Position numbers and translations under genes: made by a program | Part shown: one piece after another, positions 9,672-21,609 of the stretch | Position numbering within the stretch: the stretch's first letter is position 1 | How the letters are laid out: every line of letters starts with the position of its first letter | The notes under the pieces: model-generated | What the model was told of the DNA's origin: nothing | The model's input: the letters and a program-made list of their open reading frames with translations, nothing else | The model's database searches: none | Assembly: GCA_049999805.1 (NCBI GenBank) | Contig: JBNGIO010004611.1 | Coordinates: 1 to 64,000 of the forward strand | Direction of reading: 5' to 3' | Source: Folioceros fuciformis | Lineage: Eukaryota; Anthocerotophyta; Anthocerotopsida; Anthocerotales | DNA: 64,000 bases

Positions 9672-11392
9672 GCTCGTCAGCAGGGACTGCACACTCTCTC
9701 AATGGTGTTTAGTAACACCACCTTTCCCGAGAAATCTTGACTGCTCTGTCTCGCTCGCACAAACGTTGGTGCTTGCATGTGGTGAGCCACTGTGACAGGA
9801 TCCCGTTCAGCCGAGGGTAAGTTCCTCTTCTTTCCTCTTCTCCTGTATCATCGTCCAGCTCCCTGACGTTGAGCGTCACGTGTGACTGGACTTCGGCATT
9901 AGGGCGTGGCGTGGGACAGGGGTAAGGGAGTGAAGAAAGGATATGCCACTTCCAGGAAACGGAATGTGTCACACGTGTGTTCTGCTCTACTTCCTAATGT
10001 GGGTTTCTTTGCGTGGACAGCAGTGCAGTTCTTTCACTTTGCGTGCGTCAGCGTGGGCCCGTTGGGATTTCATGATCCGGATTGGTGCCAAAATGCCGCA
10101 CGGGGGCATCTGATTCGTAGCGTATCCCTTATTTGCAACACCGTGATGCGGTTGCAGTGATAACTTACAATGACATGTTGCTACGATGTGTACATGATAA
10201 AGAGCACGAAAGTCTCCATCAATGTAAGGAATTAACGTTCAGCCAGTGCCCACAGGACGCCCGTGGCTGTGACTTTGTCGCTTGTGACGGGCCATGTGTG
10301 TGATAGCTAGCTGTCCACCGACCACACGCATCTCGCCGTCGTCTGCCAAATGCCACACCCAAGTAGCTTTGAGAAGGGGGCCAAGGCCAGCCGCTGATAA
10401 GCGGGCGAGCAAAAGCAGCAGCAGTGGAGAAAGAACTGCAGAGCCGTGCGCACCGCGTATATGGCATAAGGGAGTCGTGTGGTCGCAAGTTCCCGTCATG
10501 GTCCTGGGCATTTTGGTTGTTGGAATCCCAGGCGTGCCAGGGTTTCATGTCCAAAGTGTGGTGGGGTGTCACCGCCGGTAATGGACCAGATACGGGTGGT
10601 CCCGCGTCGCACTGCCAGCAACGGTCGGGAAGGAAACATGACGCAAGAACAACATTCCAGATATTTGAAGGGAGAGCGTACGGAGATCCGCAATGGGTCC
10701 CTGCATTCCCTGCGTCTCAATCTCCGAAGCGATGAATGCTTCACGAGCGTGAAATCCTACGTGGCATGTCGGAGACACAGCCCCCTGCATCAGTGGAAAC
10801 GGGAATCAAGCATAGCCACCAGCACATGCCGTGGTATCTCCACGGCATCTGGCATCCGTCTTGTGATGGTAAGAAAAAGCGTCGCTCTAGCGGTGGCTCG
10901 GTGGTGAAATCCCCTGCGCCCAGCTCACAGGATACTTCTGTCCTGCTGCCTATGAGAATCCGCAGGCTGTGGCGTCAGATATCTCTGTAGCTTCAACTGC
11001 AGCGACACAACTTCCCGACCCGAGTCTCTCAGTGCTGAGTTTAGGACTCGAATACGTAGTCGGTGGAGTGAGACTATCCCGTCGCCCAATCTGCACATAA
11101 AGGCAATCTCTTCCTCGCCTTTGCTTCCGGGCTTCCTGCTGGGCTTGGTGCCGGATTCCTCAATCAGTGGGGAGGGGGAATGGACCGCTTGCACCCTGTG
11201 GAGGAGTTGAGGGAGGAAAAGTTTTAGCTTTTAGCCTTCCTCCTGCTACTTCTCCTGCTCCTGCCGCTGCTGCTGCCGGCGTGCGCGGAGTTACTGTGCG
11301 TGGTTGCTGGTGCACGGTAGCCGGGGAGGATCAATGCTGTCTTAGCCCCCTGTCTGCGCTGACTTCCTGTAGGAGTGCGGGGCCTGCGCTTG
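9672..11392. other. Intergenic, no gene recognised
   Basis: 1.7 kb with no exon I can support. 11220-11280 is a CTCCTGCT-rich stretch before the carrier gene. A TAG at 11370 preceded by a pyrimidine tract could be a splice acceptor, so the carrier gene may have an extra 5' exon in 11100-11360, but I could not fix one. Confidence 0.45.
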
Positions 11393-13619
11393 ATGGCCCC
11401 GCTTTTGATGAGCCTTGCGAGGGACGACGAGGCGTCGGAGTACATGAGAGGCCAGGTCGGGACAAGCTTCATGGACGAGGAGGGGACGTACAGCTCATTC
11501 GGAGGTTTTGTCAAGGGAGCTTGGAGTGCGTGGAGAAGAAGACCGGGTCGAAGGCAGGAGAGTAAGAACGTTAGGATATCATTTGCGAAATTGCCTATTC
11601 CCTCCTCCGCCTTCATAGGAGACAGGAACCTTGGGCGGGAGCAGGAGCTTGCTTTAACCGGGACGGAGTACGTTCCCACTGCCTTGTTTCGGCTACCGTT
11701 TTTTGAGGATGCGGATCCGGCGGAGGCAGATACAGCGCTCAATCATGTGTACGCCGGCACCATGGCCAGGACTCTCTCTCAGGTTGGTGAGGGCAGATGG
11801 CTTGGTGCCAGGATGGATGGATGGATGGACGAAATGTTGATTGAATGGGTGAGGGAATGAGTGAGTGAGTGAGTGACGGTTGGTTGGGGGTGCTGTGATG
11901 GCAGGTCGGTGGGCACCCGGTGGACACCGTCAAGACCCGGTTGCAGGTCCACGATCCTCCGCACGAGTTGATGAAGTGGAGGAAAAAAATTTCTAAGAAG
12001 GCCATCGGGATTGGACCGGTTGACATTGACAATTGGTTCTTCAAGGGTCCGGCAGATTTGTATCAAGGAGTCACGGGGGCGTTTCTTGGCACAGTCCCGA
12101 ATGCGTTCCTCTACTTTGTTGCGTATGAATGTAAGAGCCCTTGGTGTACCTGTGGGGAAGAAGCCTTCCGGAACAGAGCGCTGCCTTTGATTGAATGCGT
12201 TCCTTTTACCCTTCCCTTCACAACTTTTAATTTCCACCGATTTGTTGGCAGCCTCCAAGAAAAAGCTGGAGAAGTATCTGCCGCCAGGGCTGACCCATGT
12301 TGCATCAGCTTCCATTGGGACTGTCGTGGCTTCTGTAGTTCGAGTGAGCCTCCCCTTCCTCAATGTGGTTGTTGTAGTTTACTGCCAGCTTTCGTGTTTT
12401 CCTCTTCTTGGTTCCTTATTGCAATCTTGTTATATGCACCTCAGTCATGTTTGGGTTGGGTTGCCTTAATTGTCTCACAGGTGCCGGCCGACACTTTGAA
12501 GCACAGAGTACAGGCTTACATGCACGGGAATGGTGAGCAAACGCACTTCGCATGCTTCCTTCTCACATCGTGCTAAGTTGACAAGTTACTGCTGGTTTTT
12601 CTCTGTCGGTGACAGTCTTCGAAGCCTTCAAGTCCATCGTCACAACTGATGGGATTGGCGGCCTGTACCGTGGATTTTGGCCAACTCTTATGCGCGATGT
12701 CCCTGAAATTGTGATTCAAGTGACGTCTAGGCCTTCCAGTGCTTGAAATGCGCTAAGTCTTTTGTAGGTCTCGATGCATTCTAATGTGATTCTGCTGATG
12801 CAGTTTAGCGTGTATGAGAACTTGAGGCGCTTTCTGCAGTCCAAGAGAAAGGTCAACAAACTGACGTAAGTAGAGACGGCTGTCTGTCATCATTCTCCGT
12901 CCTCCAACTCTAGCGGCATGGTAATTTTTCGCAAGTTATGCTCTCACATGTCTATTCTCGCTTCTCAAAGTCCTTCCTTTCTGTGTTGTGTTGAGGCTGC
13001 AGGACACCCGAGCACTTGGTGCTTGGCGCAGTTGCAGGAGCTGTTGCGGCAACATGTACCATGCCAGTAAGCGTGCGCTCGAAGTTTACTGCTCCAAGTA
13101 GTAGATCCAGTGCTGCCCTTGTGGACCGGTTGTCTGTTGTTCATCAATCCCTTGCCTTGCTTCCACAGCTTGATCTTGTCAAGACTCGGCAGCAATGTGG
13201 AATGTCCGTCAGCGTCCACAGAGTCGCTCTGGCTGTGGTTGAAGAAAACGGAGTGCGTGGCTTATTTGCTGGGCTGGTATGCCAGTTTCTCATGCTGCCT
13301 CAACTTGCTCTGCATCTGGACCTGTACCTGCATGGCACTCTCATACTGACTGAGCTGTGTCCCTTGTGTTGTGCAGGGTGCTCGTGCATTCCATGTGTCC
13401 CTCATGTCAGCCCTCTTCTTTGGGCTTTTCGAGTACTGCAAGCTGGTAAGCTGCTGCACTTGCAGAGTCTCACTTCCTAAGCTGTTTCGATAAGCTAATC
13501 GACCGTTGTGTCAGGTGCTCAAGCCCGATCGAACTCCATCAGACAAGCTGTTCATCCCCAAAATTTGGAACAAAAGGCGGGATAAGATCTGGAAGCGACA
13601 ATTTGTATATACTGAATGA
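11393..13619 (+). CDS. Mitochondrial carrier family protein, S-adenosylmethionine-carrier-like, 423 aa, 10 exons
   Basis: Model: join(11393..11782,11905..12130,12252..12343,12481..12532,12616..12719,12804..12865,13003..13066,13169..13276,13377..13445,13515..13619), 1272 bases in one frame. Mitochondrial carriers have three repeats, each with Px[D/E]xx[K/R]. Here: HPVDTVKTRLQ (exon 2), VPADTLKHRVQAYMHG (exon 4) and PLDLVKTRQQCG across the exon 7/8 junction. The middle repeat, with GIGGLYRGFWPTLMRDVPEIV after it, looks most like plant SAM-carrier-like proteins (the SAMTL group), but substrate is an inference. The first about 115 residues lie before repeat 1 and may be a plastid or mitochondrial extension. 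The start is uncertain: ATG 11393 is the first ATG in frame, with a possible 5' exon upstream. Confidence 0.8.
11811..11875. repeat. GGAT and GAGT microsatellites in carrier intron 1
   Basis: About five GGAT units (11811-11829) and about five GAGT units (11858-11875) inside the first intron of the carrier gene. Confidence 0.8.
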
Positions 13620-15028
13620 CGTTAAACCATCATTCTTTGTTTGTTGCTTGCTTGTTTAGCAAAAGGATGGGGAGGGGTGCACTTGGACATCATGCTGTCA
13701 AGCGCTTGTTTCAGCGGTGAGCCAAGAGTAAGGTGCATGTTATGAAAGGTTGTATGTTCAGGTTTGCTTAGCGAGTGCATGCCTGCAGTAGCTGTCAGTG
13801 GTCCAGCCATGCATCTATCCGTCCAGTCGAGAGCGAAGACAAAGGGGGGTTCTTACAAGTGGCATGGTCTGAAATACGTCCTTCTCGTCTTGCTGGAACC
13901 ACCAAACGTAGTGAACTTGGCTGAGGATCTGACTCCCTTCGCCTCAATTTGCAGGGTATCGGTGCTTGGTCTTCCGGGGAGAGTTCCATGGGACATTCCT
14001 TCGATGATACCTTTCTATCAATTTGTCGACATTAACTTGCTAGACTGTAATTCTCCGATTCATCTCCGGCCATCTTGTTTCTAGCGTACTCAGCGATAGC
14101 CGGCGTTAGGTGTGTACAGATTTATGGCGATATTTTTACCCTGATAAAGTGAACTGAAGAAATGTCCAATTTGAGGTAAAGCATCCTCGCAAATCTAAGT
14201 TCGTAGCCCCATTTTGCCCTCTTTGTTCGAACAAGGCACAATCAGATGCGCGACTTGCCTGTTTGCAGGTTAGAAGATTTCCAAGTGTCGGCGGATGTAG
14301 TGGTGTTACTGTTCTCCGACGCTCCAGCAAGCTTGCGCAAGCCAATAGTTGTTCTCGTGCCACTTCGCCTCGCTCTATGTAGAATTCAGGACACTCAGAG
14401 ACTAGAGCAATCTTCGGCAAAGACTGAAAAAACGTGCAACGAAAACGACCTAATGACCCCAGACATCCGACTAACTGCTCCCATTTCGTCTTCTTCCTCT
14501 TGGCGCACAGAACATTTGCGGCGGTTCGCAGGGAACGGCCATAAACGATTAGTATGGATGAGCAAGTGACGATCGATTTTGGAAGACCAACGCTTCGAGC
14601 TGGCAGTTATGGCAGTGGCCGTTAACATTCTTGTCGGCCGAAGTTGCGTTCGAAGGAGGAGCTCGAGTCTGGGGAGGAGAGGGAAAGCTCGTTACAAGGG
14701 CAAAGGATGGGGGATAGGACCGCGGTGGCAAAGCCTTCGTCTTTGCATGAAATGGCGGGAGCAGTCCCACAAATCTCTCCCCGTTCCCTCGGTTCTCTCA
14801 CTGATTCACTTCAGCCTAAATTTCTGTTTTGGAACACAGTTTGGTTGCTCCCGCCCTGTGCCACCGGCTCTCAAATTCTCCCCTCCGCTTGCCATCTCTC
14901 CCTCTGTTTGCTCTTTGTGGCCTTGCGGCACGATTTCATGAGCTCTGAGCGTGCGCCGTCCCCACCATCGGCAGCGCGGCCGGGTCATTGTTTCTGAAAG
15001 GGGCCTTCAAGGCAGCGTAGGTATCAAA
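13620..15028. other. Intergenic, no gene recognised
   Basis: Carrier 3' flank and CFAP77 promoter. Short open frames on both strands (for example 14246-14569 and 14395-14628) overlap each other antisense and show no likeness to known families. Confidence 0.45.
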
Positions 15029-16451
15029 ATGGGGGGCCGTCTGTACGAAGAGTTGGATCACCCCCGGATGGGGTCCCAACGTGCATCCACGGGAAGGAAC
15101 ACGGTGCTGGTGAAGCCCGCTTGTGGCAAGGTGACTTGCGGCTTCTCTTTCCCAGAAACATGATCAGGAACCAGTTGATGCTCCAACCTTCAGCCGTGGT
15201 AAAGCCACTTGTTGTTTTGGCAGGTGAAGGCTGTCACAATGTCACTACCGAGGTCTGGATTCATCTACGGAAACGTGATTCCACATGGAATTGGGGTGAA
15301 GGAAGGTTCTAAATTCTAACACCAGTTGCCAACATCTATGTGGGATGCAACGTGCGTCTAATGTCTGCATACTTGCGTTAACGCCGTATAGCTCCTTCGT
15401 GCGGCGGGCTCTGCAGTGATTATGCACCATGAGCAAGAGCATGAAGATGCAAAGCTCTCTTGTGGGCCAGACTTCAAGGCCATGAACAGAGCTGCTTGTG
15501 ACGCGTAAATATACTCATCCTGGATTACCACTACAGCCTTTTAAAATCCTGCTGTTCCCTCGTGAACTGTTTGGTCATGCTGAAAAGGTAGAGGATTTGG
15601 TGTGTTTGTTTCCCACCAGGGGATGCACAAATGCGCACGAGCAATATTTGTGGCGGAAGGATCACCTTATTCGTCTACCCGGAAGCAAACCACTGGTAAC
15701 TTAAGCTGTCGCACAAAATCACTTAGAATTATAAGTGTTCCCGCCAGAAGAATTCAAGCACAAACAGGCCATTCCTTCCGTCTTCATATGTACAATGAAA
15801 TGGCCGGAACCTGCAGAATTCTGGATATCCTCTTCCATCGCACAAGGATCCTCAGTACACTTACGGAAGCCCATTGGGATTGTGAGTAAAACATCCCCTA
15901 TTTCTACCAACGCTGCATGCACAGTGAGAGGGAAATATGTTTCTGACTGACCACCCCCTGCTCTTCATCCTCTTCTGCACAGGCATGTTCCCATCAACAA
16001 AGTGGTAGAAGGAGCATATGCCGATGAGTGGATCCAGATGAATTTGGTATACCAAAAAGAGTACCCCGTGTATGACCCACTGGATCCTCAGTACCTGGTG
16101 TACAAGTATACCCACCCGAAATCTAACAGAACTGCACAACTCATCAAGAAGTACTGCACCGAAAGGATGGTGCAGAAACCACCCAAGACGAGGTTTGTCA
16201 TATCGAGGTTTCAGAATGTACCGAAAAGGATAGACAACAACAACAACAACCCTCTTAACCGCAACAGACCAGCAAGCCCTTTCGTGAACTTCCCAGATCC
16301 CCCAAGACTTGCCCGTCGGTTGGACAGGCCATGGAACGGGAAGACGCTGGAGAAGGAACATGATAGACCAGTGCACAAGCAGCAGCAGCAGCAGGCGCAG
16401 GCAGCAAAGGCAGAAGACGGACATGGGAAGGGACCTGGGTGTGAGCAATGA
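15029..16451 (+). CDS. CFAP77: Cilia- and flagella-associated protein 77 (CFAP77), 293 aa, 6 exons
   Basis: Model: join(15029..15130,15224..15305,15417..15504,15620..15695,15817..15881,15983..16451), 882 bases in one frame. CFAP77 is an axonemal microtubule-associated protein of the doublet B-tubule. Family-like stations in order: HPRMGSQRASTGRNTVLVKP with GK at the exon 1/2 junction, LPRSGFIYGNVIPHGIGVKE, DFKAMNRAACDAG (animal members have DF.ALNRAAV.AG), AHEQYLWRKDHLIRLP, PSHKDPQYTYGSPLG, VPINKVVEGAYADEW, and KTRFVISRFQNVPKRID. The last 60 residues are Asn/Gln-rich and look lineage-specific. The assignment rests on recalled family patterns, not a search. A flagellar protein in a plant implies motile sperm. 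Its 3' end faces the minus-strand small gene 63 bases away; CFAP99 follows on the same strand. Confidence 0.8.
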
Positions 16452-16514
16452 ATAGAAACAAAATTTTGATATCCCCTCGAATGATGATCTCCCCAAACAA
16501 CGAGTGTTGGTTTT

Positions 16515-17066
16515 CTAGGTAGAATCCGGTGTCCGGATTGTGGGAAATGCCAAATTCTTGAGGCTTGTTTTCCTCACCAACTCTCGCATCCGTTTGGGGG
16601 ACGGAGGCGGTGACAGATCAGGCGCTCCAGGGTCACCAAGTTTGACTTCCCGGCGCGTTTTGATGGGAGGCAACGCTTTCTGCAGCGCCAGATCCTTTTC
16701 CTGAAAACAAATGGATCATCTCGTCACTTGTGCCTCTCCAACCACTGAATAAGCCCTAAGACAAAAAGGAAAGAAAAGCACGACCGTGGTCTTACATCGT
16801 GGAAAAGCTCTCGTTTAGTGCTGTGTCTGGAGCTAACAGTGCAAGGTGATGATCCATCCACTGACAGACACCCCAGCTCGTGCTCAAATGACACTGCGGA
16901 CACCGAAACCAGGACTTGTGCTGGTCAGTACAGCGCACGCTTCTACGTGCCCAAGCGAGCACAATTCAGCAATTCAACGTTTACCAGAATTGGAATCGTC
17001 AAGCGACCGGCATTTGTTTTGTTCCGCTGCTCTAACCAGCACCGCGATCTCCTGCACGGTGGACAT
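16515..17066 (-). CDS. Small unknown basic protein, about 121 aa, 3 exons
   Basis: Model: complement(join(16515..16700,16796..16893,16985..17066)), 366 bases in one frame, with consensus sites (GT at 16984 and 16795; AG before 16893 and 16700). An alternative acceptor would start exon 2 at 16920 and add nine residues, also in frame. The protein begins MSTVQEIAVLVRAAEQNK, which could form an amphipathic helix, and ends with a basic Pro-rich part (LALQKALPPIKTRREVKLG, PPPSPKRMRELVRKTSLKN). I do not recognise the family. No signal peptide or membrane segment. It is convergent with CFAP77 (63 bases between stops) and divergent from CFAP99. Exons are too short to be seen as long ORFs; support is the matching phases of three exons. 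Confidence 0.55.
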
Positions 17067-18170
17067 TCTTCGCAACAGCGCCGCGTTCGTTTCTCGAAAC
17101 GCTAGTACACGCTGCCTTCAACGAATTAGCACTTGGAGACAGAGGTCGATCTTGACTCAATATCTGATCCAACTCAACGAGATAGTCGACGGAAAATTTC
17201 CTGACCACTCCCAGTCCAAAGCGGCTGAGACTGAGGCTGAGGCGACTGGGCGGCAGAGGATCTAGCCCTCGAGCAGGCAGCACGCACGTCCAGAGCAAAG
17301 CAGAGCAGGCCGGGTCTACGAGTCTCTCGAACACAACAGATGTAGTCCGCTTAACCTCCAAGCGAGGCTTTGTTAAGTTAACGCAAGTCCGATAGGCACG
17401 AGACCGTTATACGATAAAATATGGGTACGGTCGCCGAGGCTGCAGCACGCGTTCTAATTCCTTTGCGCCAAGATCGGGACCTGAACATGGTGGCCGTCCC
17501 ACAAGCCGCCACAGAGGCAAGCGCAATTTCAGCTCTAGGATGTGGCCCCCTCCCAGTAGCAAGACTCCACCACAAGTCTGCCAACACCGCCTTCCTTGTT
17601 GTCGCTAGTGACAAACCCTAGTCCGTAACAGGCCACTCGCTATTCGCTTTCGTGGCTTTGCTGCACTTCATCATGAGGAGGATATAGAAAGCCAGGAAGG
17701 GCGTGTGGCTGTGGTTGGCACTGTCGGAGGACACACCTCTCGATCTGCTGAGATAAAGCCAGCTTCGACGGAGCTATCAGAGTAGATTGTGTGCTTTCCA
17801 TGCCTGATTCCTGAGGCGAAGAATGGTGGCCCTGGATTTTTACTTCGTCTTATTCTGCTACTTGTTCTCTGTGTTTGAGGAGAATGGATATGTGGCTTTA
17901 AGACTTGCAGTTTGGATCTGCGATGGCAAGTCTTGCTGATGAGCAGACCTGTCTTTCCTACGGTGAGAGTGGGCATTGCGTGCAGCAGGTTGGTCCCGAT
18001 GCATGGCATTTACGATATGAGCATCCTGATAAGGATGAGGACTCCCAGTTGCCACGACATTCTAGGGATTGATGAAGCACATTTCATGTTCGAAGGGATG
18101 CGTGGATGGTCCAGCGCTTTTTGCAAACCCTATCTGGTGCACACATGTAAACTAGGACAGTGAGGACAAC
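17067..18170. other. Intergenic between divergent genes, no gene recognised
   Basis: Promoter regions of the small minus-strand gene and of CFAP99. Open frames 17032-17361 (-) and 17378-17614 (-) would be the 5' leader of the small gene or chance. Confidence 0.45.
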
Positions 18171-21100
18171 ATGGATGACGCCGTTAGTGATGCTCCGTCT
18201 GCGGCTGGGGAAGCAACGCCTTCCGCGGGAGGATCCAGCTCGCATGTGACTGACCAATTATTACACAAAATGAAAGCCAGGAAAAAGAATAGATTTACGG
18301 CCCGGCAACTTGTCTACTGTGCGGAGAAGCTGCTGGAGAGCTTCCAGTTCGAGCAGCTGACCGGAGAGACCCCCGATGCTCACGCCGACATCTTTCTCCC
18401 CAAATATCCTGTCACGCATCCCCATGACATCATCTTCCTCAAACAAGTACGATTCCTCCACCCTGTCGTCTCATGATCCTCCTCCCACCACCAAAGCCAC
18501 TTGCTGAGTTCAGCTGGCACCAACCTGCCATCCAGGCCTAATTGACAGCTTGACTGAGCGAAATTGAAAGGCGCTGTCGACAATCATGCAGGTTCTGTAT
18601 GGCTGTTACAGATATGAGCCGCTCATCAAGGCGTTTGAGCGACAGCTCTTTGACAACAAGCTGGGCGAGGTGAATTTTGCAGACCACAGCAAATACAGGA
18701 TTTTTGCCTATCTTCTTTTCGTTCGGCTTGAAGAGCTTACCTTCAAACTCTTCACGTAACACCTCAATCTATCCCCATGATTTTTTTTTCTGTTCTTTTC
18801 TTTTGCATGTTTGTACTTACGTCACAAAATGTTAAATGTATGAAAGCTTAGTTTAATTTATCATGTAAAAGTATGCGACTACAGAGTATTTGTGAACAGC
18901 CAAGATGCCCAAAAAATGCTTCCTTTCTTGGTGTTTATTTTTGAGGAAAATGGTTTAGTTAAAATTGTTAGAGAACATTGGCTCAAGCACTATGATTCCG
19001 AGGTGAGTTTTTTTCTCTTAATGTTGTATAATAATATCTTAACTTGTGCGATATGAAAACTAAGATGTTTGTTTTTAACGTGTTTCATTCTCCATCTTCT
19101 CTTCTTCATCTTCTCCTTGGGGTGTTACTATAGTACATTGATCAACTTATCAATGGCCTTTTTGTATGGCGTCAAGAATTCATGGAGCTCACCCAGAGGT
19201 AGAAGATTGTACTTATTTTTTGAATATTTTTATCAAAATTATTGATATTATTATTGACGAATCTTGTGAACTAATTGCAGGCAACGAGATAGAATTGAGA
19301 TCAAAGAAGGAAGACGTGGCTTCAAACCGACCATTCCTGATCCATTTGTTTTTTCATTCATCAAACCTCGACCACCACCTTCCCCACGCCCACCTGTAAG
19401 ATAAAAGTATCTTACTTCAAAAACATTCGCACAAAACTTTCATCTTTTTCCTATCATCTTTTTCCTATCGATCTAACCAAGTTTGATATTCAGTCACCAC
19501 CATTCAAAGCAACACGATGTCCACCACAATGGTTTGGCTTACCAAAGGAGCAACTTCAATTACCAAGTATCTCTTCAGAAAATCGACGAAAACAAGAAGA
19601 ATACTATGCTCGCTATCCACAATTTCACTTATGGGCATTCCATCGACCTTCAAACCTCGAGACAATAAAAGAGGAAGTAAGTTTCATGATAATTAGACAT
19701 TAGTTAATCACTTAACTTCTATTGAAAAGAATGTAGCAAAAGATGGGTCACACGCACAGATAATAAATATTTCATGCAAAAATTACAACAGGCAGAATTA
19801 AAGTTTCATGAGGAGAATGTATACATCCCAACATTTCAGCATCCCATTCCAGCACCACCCACAAATGAGGTATAGTCCAAATGAGGTAACAATACCTTAT
19901 TATGTATTGTTAGACTTTTTTTTTCAATTTTTTTCTTAATTTTGACTCACTATTAATATATTTTGCATAGATTTACCTCACAGCATCAGCTTTATTGAGA
20001 GAAGCTGCAGTCTTTCAAAGGAAAAGAGATGAGGATGTAGCAAAAATTGAAGCCATTAGAGTAGAATTGTTAGACGATTCAGCATTAAAGCAGGCACAGG
20101 TAAGTATTTACATATCTTCGTGATACTCTTATGAAGAGACTCTTACATCATGTACCATGATCATAAACCTGTACTAATTTTTCGTTGTAGAAAGAACAAA
20201 GATTGTTGGAAGAAGAATATGAAATTGTTTCACGCCAATTGTTGAAAGCATCTGTGATTGAAACAGAACATAATGCCAACATTGCAAGGCTGGCTATGGT
20301 AATTTTACTTTTATTTATTTATGGGTTGAAAAGATTATGAAATATAGTTGTAACAAAGAGTGAGCATGGGTCAGGAAGAGGAGAATAGAGAAGTTGCTGC
20401 AGCAGTTCGTCAGGAACATAAGAGATTAGATCTTATGAAACGTGAAGATGAGTTCACAGAAGTGATGATCCAAAAAATAAGATGTGAAAAGATCATTGAG
20501 GACAGAGCAAATATAAAGGTAGTAAACTACTCTTCTCTTTCAACTAATAAACTACATGTTATTGGGTAAAATGGTAGGATAAAAAAATATTTTGAATTTT
20601 ACTGAAGACTAACTAGGTATGAAGTTTTGAATCCATAGTTAGCTCACAATCAAGTGGTAGCACAAAAGAAACAAAAGTGGAAAAAGATTGTGAAAGAAAC
20701 CCATGAAAATGCCCAGAAGGTAGGAATTGAACGTGCAGTAGATGAACAATATAAGAAGGACCTTGTGAGACAATTACGGGTAAATATTATTCCATTAAAT
20801 TTGAGATTTATACTATTTTTACAAAATGGACATCAAGAAATGTATTTTACTTGGCTGTATATATACAGGCTGTGGAGTTGGAGTCGTGTCACTATCCAAA
20901 AGAAATTCCATTGTGGAATTATACCCACGGTTATGGTTTCCTGTCGGAGATATCCATGGCGCAAGCTCAATTTCAGTACAAACTGTGGAAGGAAAACGAG
21001 AAAACTTTGGAGGAGATGAGAAGAGAGGAGATTCAGCTCAAACAAGATTCTGTAAGTAGACCTAGATTTGTGAAAACGAGATGGGTTACTTGATGGTGTG

Positions 21101-21316
21101 TTTTCTAATGCTCTTCCCAAGTGGTGACAGAGGCGAGAAATGTTGATGGGAAAGGGTGTGTTTGTGGAGCGAATGCGATTGCTTGCTATAGCCAAAGGAA
21201 CGGCTCGTAGGGAAGGTGAGAAGTTGGCTAAGGATTCTAATAAGAAAGCTGCAGCAGCCATTGCGCGTCAACGAATCCTGGCTGCTATGGTGCATCCCAA
21301 AGTGCGAGTAGTGTGA
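18171..21316 (+). CDS. CFAP99: Cilia- and flagella-associated protein 99 (CFAP99), 629 aa, 13 exons
   Basis: Model: join(18171..18446,18592..18755,18885..19002,19134..19198,19281..19395,19494..19676,19792..19869,19971..20099,20191..20298,20375..20518,20639..20779,20869..21051,21131..21316), 1890 bases in one frame. CFAP99 is an axonemal protein of motile cilia. The N-terminal helical region reads KYRIFAYLLFVRLEELTFKL, VNSQDAQKMLPFLVFIFEEN, HWLKHYDSEYIDQLING and VWRQEF, the pattern I know from CFAP99. A Pro-rich linker (FIKPRPPPSPRPP) follows, then a long coiled coil (about residues 330-500), the family motif in the form HGYGFLSEISMAQAQFQYKL (the usual form has GHGLL.EMS..EL), and a Lys/Arg/Ala-rich tail. 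Exons 1, 2 and 13 are GC-richer than the middle, where introns are strongly AT-rich. The ATG context and exon 1 give a low-complexity Ser/Ala start. Confidence 0.82.
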
Positions 21317-21609
21317 TGTGCCGCAAACCTCGTTTTCCAAGAAATGAATTTGTTTACAAGATTGACGGTATTAGCAGTTAGACCCGAGTTCTACAGTAGG
21401 AAAGAAAGCAGGCTAGAACGGGATGTGCTTACCCTTCCTCTTTGTCCAACCAGACTCCTCTAGTTCGGCAGTACCAGGATGGAAACCAGCATGACATTTC
21501 TGTTGATGAGTCCGAGTCCATCCAGATCCTTGCTAGCATCGAATGCTTCTTCATATGTTTAGGGTAGGGAATATGTACAGATAGCATGGAGGTGACTGGC
21601 AATCCTTAT

